From contig NZ_PDBS01000008.1 in the NCBI RefSeq assembly GCF_002572525.1, positions 310,001-374,000 of the forward strand: a stretch of DNA of 64,000 nucleotides, written 5' to 3'. Source of the stretch: Natrinema sp. CBA1119 (GTDB lineage: Archaea; Halobacteriota; Halobacteria; Halobacteriales; Natrialbaceae). The notes below the pieces were generated by a model. It did not search any database. It was not told the origin of the DNA and worked only from the letters and a program-made list of their open reading frames with translations. Position 1 is the first letter of the stretch. The number at the start of each line of letters is the position of its first letter. Positions 37,097 through 45,685 of the stretch are shown piece after piece. The position numbers were made by a program, and so were the translations under genes.

Positions 37097-37549
37097 ATGT
37101 ACGATCGATTGCTGCTCCCGACCGATATGAGTCCCGGCGTCGACCGCGCTATCGAGCACGCGATCGACGCTGCACAGCGATACGGCGCCGAACTGCACGT
37201 GCTGTACGTCGTCGACGCCGACGCGTACAGTTCCTACCCCGGTGACGAGTACGTCCACGAGTTCGAAGGCCTCGAGCACGCGCTCGAAGAAGCCGGCCGC
37301 GACGCGGTCGGGGACATCGTCGACCAGGCGACCGAGGCCGGCGTTTCGACGGAGACCGAGATTCGCCACGGCGTCCCGCACGAAGAAATCCTCGCGTACG
37401 CCGACGACGCCGATATCGGACTCACGGTCGTCGGCTCGAAGAATCGCCCCGGCGAGTACCGACGACTGCTCGGCAGCGTCGCAGAGCGCATCGCTCGGAT
37501 GGCAGAAAAACCGGTGACTGTGGTGAAGACGCCCGTCGACGAGGACTGA
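37097..37549 (+). CDS. Universal stress protein (150 aa)
   Basis: MYDRLLLPTDMSPGVDRAIE start. The loop VVGSKNRPGEYRRLLGSVAE keeps G-S but has Asn for the second Gly, so nucleotide binding may be weakened. Ends in MAEKPVTVVKTPVDED. Confidence 0.92.
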   Translation: MYDRLLLPTDMSPGVDRAIEHAIDAAQRYGAELHVLYVVDADAYSSYPGDEYVHEFEGLEHALEEAGRDAVGDIVDQATEAGVSTETEIRHGVPHEEILAYADDADIGLTVVGSKNRPGEYRRLLGSVAERIARMAEKPVTVVKTPVDED

Positions 37550-37683
37550 GCGAGATTCGAAACCACATTCCCCCTGAACGTCAGTCCCGGACACCCTGTG
37601 TGACCGCGAGTGGTCTCGAGAACCCGAGCGCGGCCATCGACGGCGGGATATGCGAGACGCTTGGCTCGTCATTTCGACGGCCG

Positions 37684-38160
37684 CTACTCGGTGTCGGGCC
37701 GGAGAGCGGACGGCAGGCCCTGATGTTTGATGCCCGTTTGCTCTTCGATCGAGAGCTCGAAGACCGCGACGTCTCCGGACAGGGTCGCCGTCTCGATGAG
37801 ACTCGGCCGCCACGCGTCGCTCAGCGTCTCCTCGAGCGCGTCCCAGTCCGACTCGGGGACCTCGCTGAGCGTCCCCGTCAGGAGAGCGCTCTGCCAGTTG
37901 TACATCGTGTCGACCGTGAACACGAGGAAGCTCGCGGTGTCCGTTTCGTCACTCAGCGTTTTCTTTCGACTGCTGGATCCGATGAGGTACGTGAGGTAGA
38001 GCCGCTCGTCGCCGTCGTACCCGTACGATACCGGGATGAGATAGGGGACTTCGTCACCGGGAAGGCCGAGTACGCCCATCTGCTGGCTCGACAGGAAGTC
38101 CCGAATCTCTCCGTCATTCATCTCGACTAGTCCGTACTCCTGCAGTTCATCAACAGACAT
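37684..38160 (-). CDS. Pyridoxamine-5'-phosphate-oxidase-family flavin-binding protein
   Basis: 158 residues with the split beta-barrel fold: MSVDELQEYGLVEMNDGEIR, then GVLGLPGDEVPYLIPVSYGY and LYLTYLIGSSSRKKTL, which provides the flavin phosphate contacts. It belongs to the broad FMN- or F420-binding group, so the substrate is unknown. An inactive paralogue lies at 25.7 kb. Confidence 0.88.
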   Translation of the reverse strand: MSVDELQEYGLVEMNDGEIRDFLSSQQMGVLGLPGDEVPYLIPVSYGYDGDERLYLTYLIGSSSRKKTLSDETDTASFLVFTVDTMYNWQSALLTGTLSEVPESDWDALEETLSDAWRPSLIETATLSGDVAVFELSIEEQTGIKHQGLPSALRPDTE

Positions 38161-38274
38161 ACACTACTGTTTCGAGAGCTGTATAGAAAAAGTCACCTCC
38201 CGTTCCCAGCGGCGGGGTGTCAACCGTTTCGATAGTCCGGCGACGCTGCGTCGCGACTCGATATCACAGTTCGG

Positions 38275-39189
38275 CTACGCGTCGTCGACCATCGGAACGC
38301 AAAGCACGGGGACGTCGGCGTTTCGAACGACGTTCTCCGCGACGCTTCCGAGGACATGTCGGGGCAGTCCCGACCGACCGTGGGTCCCCATCACGACGAG
38401 ATCGATGTCGTTGTCGTCGACGTACTGCATGATCACCCGCGTCGGCGGGCCGCTCGCGACGAGCCCGGTGACGCTTACACCGTCGTCCGTCGCGCGAGTT
38501 CGGACCTCATCGAGTGCTTGTTCCCCGGTTTGCTCGAGGTCGGTCAAGACGTCACTCGGCGTCGGCGTCGCTGGAATACGGCTCGTGTCGACCGAAAAGA
38601 GGGTGTGGACCATCGCATCGAACGAGTCCGCCAGCGAGATTCCCCAGTCGACCGCGACCGCTGCCCCCTCGCTCCCGTCGGTCGGGAGGAGAATGTTTTC
38701 GTACGGCTGTCCGTCCGGAGCGAGGGAGTCGGTCCCCGGCGGCACTGCCAGTACCGGCATGTCGACAGTTCGGAGGACGCGTTCGGTGACGCTTCCGAGC
38801 AACACCCGCTCGAGACCCGCTCGGCCCTTCGTCCCCATCGCGACGACGTCGATATCGTGGGCCGATGCGTACTCGGCGATCGTTTCGTGCGGGGCCCCGC
38901 GCTCGACCGCCGTAGTGACGTCGAGGGTCGCGTCCGTGCGGTCGGCAACGTCGACGACCGCTTCGACGGCCGCTTCGGCGTCGGCCTCGAGCAGCGTCTG
39001 CGGCTCCGCTCCCTCCTCGTCGAACCGGGTCCGTAAGACGCCGGTCTCCCTCGTATCGACGACCGAGAGGACATGGATCTCTGCGGTCGCTGCTCGAGCC
39101 AGGTCGATACCTCGTCTCGCTCCCGACAGAGCGCCCTCGCTTCCATCGGTCGGAATAAGGACCCGCTCGATCGCGTGTCGCTGGGTCAT
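38275..39189 (-). CDS. Tandem-domain universal stress protein (304 aa)
   Basis: Two USP domains, the first starting RVLIPTDGSEGALSGARRGI with motif GTKGRAGLERVLLGSV, the second starting NILLPTDGSEGAAVAVDWGI with motif GTHGRSGLPRHVLGSV; both motifs are complete. Transcribed alone from the minus strand. Confidence 0.93.
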   Translation of the reverse strand: MTQRHAIERVLIPTDGSEGALSGARRGIDLARAATAEIHVLSVVDTRETGVLRTRFDEEGAEPQTLLEADAEAAVEAVVDVADRTDATLDVTTAVERGAPHETIAEYASAHDIDVVAMGTKGRAGLERVLLGSVTERVLRTVDMPVLAVPPGTDSLAPDGQPYENILLPTDGSEGAAVAVDWGISLADSFDAMVHTLFSVDTSRIPATPTPSDVLTDLEQTGEQALDEVRTRATDDGVSVTGLVASGPPTRVIMQYVDDNDIDLVVMGTHGRSGLPRHVLGSVAENVVRNADVPVLCVPMVDDA

Positions 39190-39407
39190 AGGTCAGTACG
39201 AAACCACTACTTCACAACGAATAAAGGGACCGGCACGGTCCGTCCCAAGCCGACCATCGGCGGATTCTCGGCCGGATCGACGAAGGGATCGAATCGGGTG
39301 CACGAGGGGGCCGGCTTGTCTCTGCTCGAGTCCGACCGCATCGATAGCGTGGTGTCCGCGCTCAACCGGCCGAATCACCTCGGTCCCGCTCGTCGTGCCT
39401 TCACAAC

Positions 39408-40778
39408 CTATTCGCTGATGCGCGACTCGAGGCGCTCTCGCAGTTCCTCCGTCTCCTGCCGAAGTCCGTCGCTGATTCGAACGTCGTACGGATCTGGACC
39501 CTCGATTCGTCGGTGTTCGTCGGGCAGTTTCCGGCGGTTCTCCCGCGCAGTGTCCCGAATGTCGTCGATGTCCGGGAGTTCGTAGACACGATCACCGCCC
39601 TCGAAGACGGTGACGAGTTGCTCCGCTCCGGCCAGTTCCTCGTCACGGAGACCGAGCGTATCGCCAGCGTATTGCCCGTCCGATTCGGTCCGTCTGACGC
39701 TCTTCGCTCCCGGATAGGTCACTTTTCCCGGCGAGAGCTTCATGGTCGGTCGCATTTCCCCGTCGCGTTCGACGGCCACGAGCTTGTACACTCCCTCGAC
39801 TTTCGGCGTGTCCGTACTCGTCACCAGCGCGGTTCCCGGACCGAACCCCGCCGCGATACCGTCGCGATCGAAGAACTCGCGGATCGCGTACTCGTCGATT
39901 CCCGAGGAGATGAACTGGTCGACCTCGGGGATGACCTCGTCGACCGCTTTCGAGAGCGCCGGGATATCGCCGGAGTCCAGTCGGACTCCGCGAAGCGAAA
40001 CGTCCACCCCTTCAGCGACCTCCTTCGCGATTTCCGCACCGCGGACGGTGTCGTAGGTGTCGATCAGGAGCACGCTGTCGTCGCCGTACTCGCCGACGAA
40101 CGCCTCGAACGCGTCCCGTTCCCGATCGAAGCTCTGCACCCACGAGTGTGCCATCGTCCCGGAGACCGGGATACCGAACGCTTCGCCAGCGGCGACGTTC
40201 GAGGTCGCGTTGAAGCCGCCGATATACGCAGCGCGTGCCGCTTTCATCCCGGCGTCCGTCCCGTGGGCACGACGGGAACCGAAGTCCACGAGGCGCTGGT
40301 CGTTCCCCGTCCGATCGATCACGTCTCGCATCCTGCTCGCCTTCGTCGCGATCAGCGACTGATACCCGATCTGGTTGATCAGGGCCGTCTCGAGCAGTTG
40401 GGCCTGTAGGATCGGTGCCGTCACTTCGAGCAATGGCTCGTTCGCGAACACGAGCGTTCCCTCGGGCAGGCCGCGGACCTCGCCCGTGAACTCGAAGTCC
40501 GCCAGCCGCTCGAGAAACGCGGCGTCGAATCCCTGTTCGCTCAGATACTCGAGGGCGCGGTCGTCGAACGAGAGCGACTCGAGGTAATGGATCGCCTGCT
40601 CGAGACCTGCAGCCACCATGTAGCCGCGATTCGTCGGCAGGTCGCGGACGAAGAGACTGAACGTCGCCCGCGGGTTGTGATCTCGATTGGCGTATCCCTG
40701 CATCATTCGCAGTTCGTACAGGTCGGTGAACAACGGGACGTTCTCGGAGGACACGAAGCCGAACGTCGGGCCGGGCAT
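39408..40778 (-). CDS. pncB: Nicotinate phosphoribosyltransferase (456 aa)
   Basis: Joins nicotinate to PRPP in NAD salvage. Start at 40778 (MPGPTFGFVSSENVPLFTDL). Family landmarks: LFTDLYELRMMQGY, FANEPLLEVTAPILQAQLLE, DFGSRRAHGTDAGMKAARAA with the catalytic His region, RLDSGDIPALS, and GFGPGTALVTSTDTP for PRPP phosphate binding. Length and motif order are normal. A short plus-strand frame starting MMADFLVVIAGLFLGW (about 40809-40920) runs from its 5' side into the IS6 copy and may be a truncated membrane protein. Confidence 0.94.
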   Translation of the reverse strand: MPGPTFGFVSSENVPLFTDLYELRMMQGYANRDHNPRATFSLFVRDLPTNRGYMVAAGLEQAIHYLESLSFDDRALEYLSEQGFDAAFLERLADFEFTGEVRGLPEGTLVFANEPLLEVTAPILQAQLLETALINQIGYQSLIATKASRMRDVIDRTGNDQRLVDFGSRRAHGTDAGMKAARAAYIGGFNATSNVAAGEAFGIPVSGTMAHSWVQSFDRERDAFEAFVGEYGDDSVLLIDTYDTVRGAEIAKEVAEGVDVSLRGVRLDSGDIPALSKAVDEVIPEVDQFISSGIDEYAIREFFDRDGIAAGFGPGTALVTSTDTPKVEGVYKLVAVERDGEMRPTMKLSPGKVTYPGAKSVRRTESDGQYAGDTLGLRDEELAGAEQLVTVFEGGDRVYELPDIDDIRDTARENRRKLPDEHRRIEGPDPYDVRISDGLRQETEELRERLESRISE

Positions 40779-40922
40779 GCTCCCGAGTACGGTGTCCAAG
40801 TCGTAATAATGATGGCTGATTTTCTGGTAGTAATTGCAGGGCTCTTTCTCGGATGGCCATCATTATTCTACTGTGTAGGGAAGTCCTCCATCTGGGGTAG
40901 TTACCTGCTATCCCTCCCCAGC

Positions 40923-41613
40923 GCTGTTCAGATACGGTCTGAAAAGCGAGGCGGTCAGAACTATAGGTGTCCATGCCCGAATTCAGTCGCCGCAACGGCG
41001 CTAGTAGCGGTATTCAATTGGATTTTGTGGAGCGAGAGGCGACACCGCGCGAGCTGATGCGATTGAGTATCCAGCTCCATTTGTCAGAGTTATCACTTTC
41101 GGATATTGTTCTTTTCTTAGGGAGTTCGGTGTCGAACGGGCGAGATAGACGATCCATAATTGGGTACAGAAAGCCAATCTACAGCCGACAACGGGAAGCC
41201 AACCGGATCACGTTGCGCTCGACGAAACCGTGATCCAACTCGACGATCAGTGCTACTGGCTGTATGCTGCTGTCGATCCCGAAACGGGCAAATTACTCCA
41301 TTTCAGGCTGTTTTCGACGCGGAACGAGGGTGTTATCTGGATCTTTCTTTCTGAACTCACCGAGAAACATGACGTCGACGACGACGTGTTTCTCGTCGAT
41401 TCTGGACCGTGGCTGAAAGCTGCACTCAATCGATACGACCTCCGATTTCCACACGAGACACACGGAAATCGGAACGCCGTCGAACGTCTCTTTCAAGAAG
41501 TAGAACGACAAACCTACCAGTTCGAAAATTGCTCCAGAAACGCCAAACCGAATACCGCCGAAACGTGGTTCCAGAGCTACGCGTACGTATAAAATAACTA
41601 ATCTGAACACGGC
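40923..41613 (+). mobile_element. Degenerate IS6-type insertion sequence, copy B
   Basis: Ends GCTGTTCAGATACG and ATCTGAACACGGC are inverted repeats. The transposase starts at 40973 (MPEFSRRNGASSGIQLDFVE) and is interrupted near 41120, then intact from about 41180: ALDETVIQLDDQCYWLYAAV, FLVDSGPWLKAALNRYDLRF and the end ETHGNRNAVERLFQEVERQT, which holds the catalytic Glu. No 8-bp target duplication is visible. It is the better preserved of two related copies. Confidence 0.82.
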
Positions 41614-41643
41614 CCCGCGGACGGTGTGCAGATTGTAATACTG

Positions 41644-41970
41644 ATGGGCTCTGAATCGCCCCGTTCGGAAACGGCGTCGACCGAAGAGATTCAGACGTGT
41701 TACTATCGGTTTGTCGGAACTGCACCGGACGATTATATCTGTCCCAAACGTATCAAGCCACTATTCGCGAGGGTTGTCGTCTTTTTCACCGTGTTTTGGA
41801 GGCCGATCTTGCATCTCGTCGGCGTGATCTACATCACGGTGTTACTGATCGTCTGGCTGCTGGAGGCGTGCGGTTGTTCCTGCTGGGCTTCGTCGACGGA
41901 GTGGTGCAACTGTGTCATTGCGACGTTGTTCTATCACTTTCTGAAAACGCATCGGCGACGAGTCACGTGA
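41644..41970 (+). CDS. Small membrane protein next to the IS6 copy (108 aa)
   Basis: From the ATG at 41644 (MGSESPRSETASTEEIQTCY) to 41970. Of the overlapping frames, only this one has G/C-rich third positions, so it is the likely coding frame. It has two hydrophobic stretches (FARVVVFFTVFWRPILHLVG and VIYITVLLIVWLLEACGCSC), with a Cys cluster (CGCSCW...CNC) behind. Start region lies 30 bp beyond the IS end. Unknown function; may be the remains of a larger gene. Confidence 0.45.
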   Translation: MGSESPRSETASTEEIQTCYYRFVGTAPDDYICPKRIKPLFARVVVFFTVFWRPILHLVGVIYITVLLIVWLLEACGCSCWASSTEWCNCVIATLFYHFLKTHRRRVT

Positions 41971-42024
41971 GTTGCGGATCGATCGCCCGCGTTCGGTCGC
42001 GGCTCCCCCTCCGGCAGTGCCCGT

Positions 42025-42426
42025 TCACTCGACGAGTAATACGGGGACCGATGCCTCCTCGAAAACACGCTTCGACACGCTCCCGCGAACGAAATGGTCC
42101 AGTTCTCGATGGCGACCGATGACGATGAGATCAATATCGCGTTCGTCGGCGTACGCTATAATCGATCGATGACGGAGGCCGTGGGTGACATCACCCTCGA
42201 CGTGCTCGATGCCGGCGGCCGTCGCACGGTTGCGGACGTAGTCGACCGCCTGGTGACCGACTTCCTCGAGATCCTCGAAGTCGATTCCGGGGGCGATCGA
42301 AGCCGAGTTAACGACGTATAGCGTATGAAGCGTGGCGTCGTGTTCGCTGGCGAGACCGATCGCTTCGTCGATCGCCCGTTCGGTGCTCTCGCGTCCGTCG
42401 GTCGGGACGAGAATGCGGTCGTACAT
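42025..42426 (-). CDS. Universal stress protein (133 aa)
   Basis: Start at 42426 (MYDRILVPTDGRESTERAID). The loop IVIGRHRELDHFVRGSVSKR lacks the second Gly of the ATP motif, so it may not bind ATP. Ends in VPVLLVE. Divergent from the next USP gene, 132 bp apart. Confidence 0.92.
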   Translation of the reverse strand: MYDRILVPTDGRESTERAIDEAIGLASEHDATLHTLYVVNSASIAPGIDFEDLEEVGHQAVDYVRNRATAAGIEHVEGDVTHGLRHRSIIAYADERDIDLIVIGRHRELDHFVRGSVSKRVFEEASVPVLLVE

Positions 42427-42558
42427 ACAGTGCTGTTCATCGATACGGGCAATAATTCTCGCCCTTCGGTGACGGGGTCGGCCGAGAAACGCGATGCACG
42501 GCTGATCGTCTCGCTCGCTCCGGGGGAGTTTTTTCTCTACTCGCGACGTGTTCACAGT

Positions 42559-42999
42559 ATGGCGACGCACGTACTGGTGGCGCTCGACGGATCGCAGCAA
42601 TCGTGGGCCGCGTTCGACCACGCGGTTTCGAATTACGACGGCGAGACGATCACGACGTTACACGTCGTCGATCCAATGGAAGGAGTATACAGCGATTACG
42701 GAGGCGGTGGATACTACGATGCGCAGGTCCATGATCAGGCCGTCGAACGCGGCGAAGCACTCGGCGAACAGGCTCGAACTCGAGCGGACGACGCGGGTAT
42801 TCTCGAGACGACTACACTCGAAACCGCAGTCGAAACGGGGCCGCCCGCACGAACGATACTCAAGTATGTCGACGAGAACGATGTCGACCATGTCATCATG
42901 GGCAGTCACGGTCGCTCTGGCGTCGCGCGGGTGTTGCTTGGAAGTGTCGCCGAAACCGTAACGCGGCGATCGCCGGTGCCAGTGACGATCGTTCGATGA
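42559..42999 (+). CDS. Universal stress protein (146 aa)
   Basis: MATHVLVALDGSQQSWAAFD start, full ATP motif GSHGRSGVARVLLGSV, final VPVTIVR. An inserted Gly/Tyr-rich loop (YSDYGGGGYYDAQ) follows strand 2. Confidence 0.93.
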   Translation: MATHVLVALDGSQQSWAAFDHAVSNYDGETITTLHVVDPMEGVYSDYGGGGYYDAQVHDQAVERGEALGEQARTRADDAGILETTTLETAVETGPPARTILKYVDENDVDHVIMGSHGRSGVARVLLGSVAETVTRRSPVPVTIVR

Positions 43000-43012
43000 C
43001 CGAGCGCACCGA

Positions 43013-43200
43013 TCAGGGAGCCTCGCGACGAAGTCGTTCCGGAACGACCTCGAGTTCGACTTCGACCTCGTTCGTTCGCATGAACGGTGGCGTCCACGGA
43101 TCGTTGTGCTGGAGCAGCGTCGATTCGCCGCGCGCCTCGAGATCCAGTCGAGAGAGGTGCTCGAGGAGCCACTCCTGGCTTCGGTCGCGTTCGATCCCGT
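43013..43200 (-). pseudogene. SOUL-type heme-binding protein, C-terminal remnant
   Basis: The minus strand reads RSQEWLLEHLSRLDLEARGE, then HNDPWTPPFMRTNEVEVELE and stops at 43013-43015. D-P-P-W-T-P-P-F-x-R-x-N-E-V is the characteristic C-terminal end of SOUL/HEBP-like proteins. Upstream coding has been replaced by the ABC permease remnant on the other strand. Confidence 0.5.
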
Positions 43201-43219
43201 TCGTCGAGCACAGACCGTC

Positions 43220-43441
43220 GGAGCCGGTTCAGTCTTCGGTCTGTTCTTGCTCGATACCTTCACGTTCGATACCGACTACGAGTGGCTCGGCAACGTCGCG
43301 TTCTCCCGATACGTCGACCCCGGTGCGATCCTCGTCGACGGCGAAATCTCGTGGTCGGACATCTCCGTTCTCCTGCTCGCCGTCGTCGTCCTCGACGTCG
43401 TCAGCGGAGAGTACTTTGAACGGCGCGATCTCTCCGGGTAA
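43220..43441 (+). pseudogene. ABC-2-type permease, C-terminal remnant
   Basis: Reads SVFGLFLLDTFTFDTDYEWL, then GNVAFSRYVDPGAILVDGEI and ends with a hydrophobic segment plus SGEYFERRDLSG. This order matches the last periplasmic loop and last helix of haloarchaeal ABC-2 permeases. Strong G/C at third codon positions supports the frame. No ATPase gene is nearby. Confidence 0.55.
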
Positions 43442-43516
43442 CTCACCGCGGTCCGTCAATCTGCGCCTCATCCGCTTCCATCATATCGGCACGACTCCCG
43501 ATTTCACCGTCCGGAG

Positions 43517-43945
43517 TTACCGGACGGACGTTACCGGAACGGGTGATCTGCGGAACACTTCCTTCGCGACGTTGCCGACCAGATAGCCGCGCGTAATGTC
43601 TTCGCTGTGTCGACCGTGACTTCCCATCACTATCGCGTCATAGTCCTCGGCAGACTCGAGAATCGCTCGCACCGGGTGACCGATCCCGACGTCCGTTTCG
43701 ATTGCCGCATCGTATTCGGCGGCGATATCACGAGCGGCCTCGAAGACGACCGCAGCGCGTTTTTCTGCCTCTGCTTCGAGATCATCGGCCAATGCGAGAC
43801 CGACCGCTTCGCCCATCATCACCGTCGGTGTCCCGACGACGTGATACGCGGTGATCTCGGCGTCTGGATGGGTCTCCAGTGCGTACTCGAGTGCCTTCCC
43901 AGCCATCTCCGAACTGTCCATGGGGACGAGAACGCGCGTGATCAT
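43517..43945 (-). CDS. Universal stress protein (142 aa)
   Basis: MITRVLVPMDSSEMAGKALE start. The nucleotide loop is IVMGSHGRHSEDITRGYLVG, in which G-2x-G is present and the distal Gly-Asn replaces Gly-Ser. Ends VPVTSVR. Confidence 0.92.
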   Translation of the reverse strand: MITRVLVPMDSSEMAGKALEYALETHPDAEITAYHVVGTPTVMMGEAVGLALADDLEAEAEKRAAVVFEAARDIAAEYDAAIETDVGIGHPVRAILESAEDYDAIVMGSHGRHSEDITRGYLVGNVAKEVFRRSPVPVTSVR

Positions 43946-44005
43946 ACGCTCGCTACGTGAGCATTGAATAAAGGAGTACAGGGGAGTCAGTCCCCGTCGT
44001 TTTCC

Positions 44006-44196
44006 ACTAACGCCGACTCACGAACTGATTACCGACGATCTCGAGGCGACGGCGACCTACGTCGATTGCGACGTCTCCAGCGTCGACAATCTCGAGTCAA
44101 CGCTCGACGAAGCTGAGCAGTTCGACGACGTCGACGTGCTCGTCAATAACGCGGGTCTCTTCCAACGGACTACTCGCGTTCGAGTCCGTCGAACGA
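44006..44196 (+). pseudogene. Short-chain dehydrogenase remnant cut by a MITE
   Basis: The plus strand reads YVDCDVSSVDNLESTLDEAE and VDVLVNNAGLFQ, the D-V-S and N-N-A-G motifs of the SDR Rossmann fold. The Gly-rich start and the Y-x-x-x-K active site are missing, and the frame runs into the MITE at 44197. Confidence 0.65.
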
Positions 44197-44276
44197 GAGT
44201 AGCTACTGAACGTCACTGCACAGCTGATCACACGATAGCATTGTGACCAGTGTGTACATCGTTTCAGTGGCTACGA
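44197..44276. mobile_element. 80-bp MITE, copy 9
   Basis: Left end GAGTAGCTACTGAACGTCAC, right end CGTTTCAGTGGCTACGA. Length is 80 bp like five other copies, but the outermost bases have mutated and a TA remains only on the right (44277-44278), so this is an older copy. Confidence 0.85.
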
Positions 44277-44328
44277 TAGAGTCATTCAGGACCATGACCG
44301 GCATGCACAAACCGGTTCACAGCCTGCG

Positions 44329-45174
44329 TCAGGCCATTCGATCCGGTGGAATGAGCATGACGTTTCCGTCCGCCCGTGCGACGATGTCTTCGGAGACGCT
44401 CCCGAGCAACAGTCGTCGGAGCCTGCTGTGCCCACGCGAGCCGATGAGGATCGATGTCGGCTCGTACTCGTCTTCCGCGGCGAGGATCTCGTCTGCTGGA
44501 TCACCCTGACGGACCGCTGTTCGCGTCTCGATCCCCCACTCCTCGAGTTGGGTCGCCAGCTCCGCCAGTCGCGCTTTGGGGTCGGCATCCTCCGGAAGTT
44601 CCGGATCCTTCGGCGTTTCGACGTGAACCAGCGTGGCCTCCCGCGTCGCGTGACGGAGGTACGAGAAGGCCTCGAACGCCCGCTCGGCGTTCTCCGAGAA
44701 GTCCGTCGCGTACAGCATCCGCTGAAACAGGTGTTCGCGGACGACGGCCGGCTCGTCCGCCTCGCGTTCGATCCGGTTGACCAGCAGCGGGACGACCGTC
44801 GTCCGTGCGAGGTTGCGTGCGGTCGAGCCGATGACGCGGTTTTCGAGCGGGCTCTTTCCCCGCGAGCCGACGACCGTGAGGCTGGCGCCGACCGCCTCTG
44901 CGATCCCGTTGATGCGTCGATGGGGCGTGCCGCGGACGACGTGTGCTTCGACGTCGAAGCCTGCGTCTTCGATGACGCGGCGGTAGCGCCCAAGCGCCTG
45001 CTCGCGTCGTTTCTCGAAGTCCATCCCGGGCATGCCCGCGTGGACGTTCGACGGGATCACGGTCACGAGGTGGATCTCCTCGACGCCGATTCGGCCGAGA
45101 CACTCGAGGCAGGTCTCGTTCTCGATCGTCGCCTCACTGGCGGCGGAGAGGTCGGTCGCACAGATCGCTTTCAT
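44329..45174 (-). CDS. Tandem-domain universal stress protein (281 aa)
   Basis: First domain starts MKAICATDLSAASEATIENE (motif GSRGKSPLENRVIGST), second starts RMLYATDFSENAERAFEAFS (motif GSRGHSRLRRLLLGSV). Both nucleotide motifs are complete. The first domain holds two Cys in its first helix (ETCLECLG), unusual in USPs and possibly redox-related. Last USP of the island, bordering the sulfur module. Confidence 0.92.
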   Translation of the reverse strand: MKAICATDLSAASEATIENETCLECLGRIGVEEIHLVTVIPSNVHAGMPGMDFEKRREQALGRYRRVIEDAGFDVEAHVVRGTPHRRINGIAEAVGASLTVVGSRGKSPLENRVIGSTARNLARTTVVPLLVNRIEREADEPAVVREHLFQRMLYATDFSENAERAFEAFSYLRHATREATLVHVETPKDPELPEDADPKARLAELATQLEEWGIETRTAVRQGDPADEILAAEDEYEPTSILIGSRGHSRLRRLLLGSVSEDIVARADGNVMLIPPDRMA

Positions 45175-45538
45175 ACTACTCGTAGGACCGACGCCATAAT
45201 ATTGTTTGTGGTTACCAATACCAAATCCGAGCTATCGGTTGCGACCGATGGAGACGGCGATGCGGTCACCGGCAACTATCAGCCAGTAACACTCCGCTGC
45301 TTTGAACGGTGGAACCGCGCGACGTAGTCGATTCGACCGCGCCCGAACTGTACAGGCCGGTCGTCGAACGAACTGTATATCTCCATAAGTTATTTGAATA
45401 TCTCCGTAGGTTAGCCGTGAGATTGACCACAGTAATATTGTGCGTGAATCCCAAAAGCGTTATACCCCTCCTCCGGGTAGTCGATACTGAGTAGAAAACC
45501 ATGATCCGCACACAACCGAACGGTGGTGGTCGATCCCG
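45175..45538. promoter_or_regulatory. Promoter region between the USP island and the sulfur module
   Basis: The region is AT-rich with no gene. CAAAAGCGTTATACCCC at about 45462-45478 is a BRE/TATA-like promoter for the small DUF7512-like gene; the sequence AATATTGTGCGTGAAT lies just upstream at about 45447-45462. A similar layout (TTGTACAATATTCAC followed by AAAACCCTTATACC) precedes the HTH regulator gene at 46829. AATATTG also occurs near 45200 before the USP gene. Confidence 0.5.
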
Positions 45539-45685
45539 ATGATCGACCTTGCCGCATATTCGCCAGCAGTACAAGCAGGCGCGCTCGTCGGCGCCGTCCT
45601 CCTCGAAGCGTTCGTCCTCTACGTGGGGTACGGCGCGCTTGAGCGGGTCGCAATGCCAGTCGTCGAAAGAATCAAACACGCATAG
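45539..45685 (+). CDS. DUF7512-like small membrane protein (48 aa)
   Basis: Encodes MIDLAAYSPAVQAGALVGAV and one transmembrane helix (VLLEAFVLYVGYGALERVA). Its TAG is directly followed by the ATG of the TauE/SafE gene, so the two are co-translated. Members of this short family are found beside TauE transporters in haloarchaea. It could be a small transporter subunit. Too short for most gene callers. Confidence 0.75.
   Translation: MIDLAAYSPAVQAGALVGAVLLEAFVLYVGYGALERVAMPVVERIKHA

Noticed and set aside
44006-44196. Intact short-chain dehydrogenase
   Set aside because: Lacks the Gly-rich start and Y-x-x-x-K active site and runs into a MITE, so listed only as a remnant.
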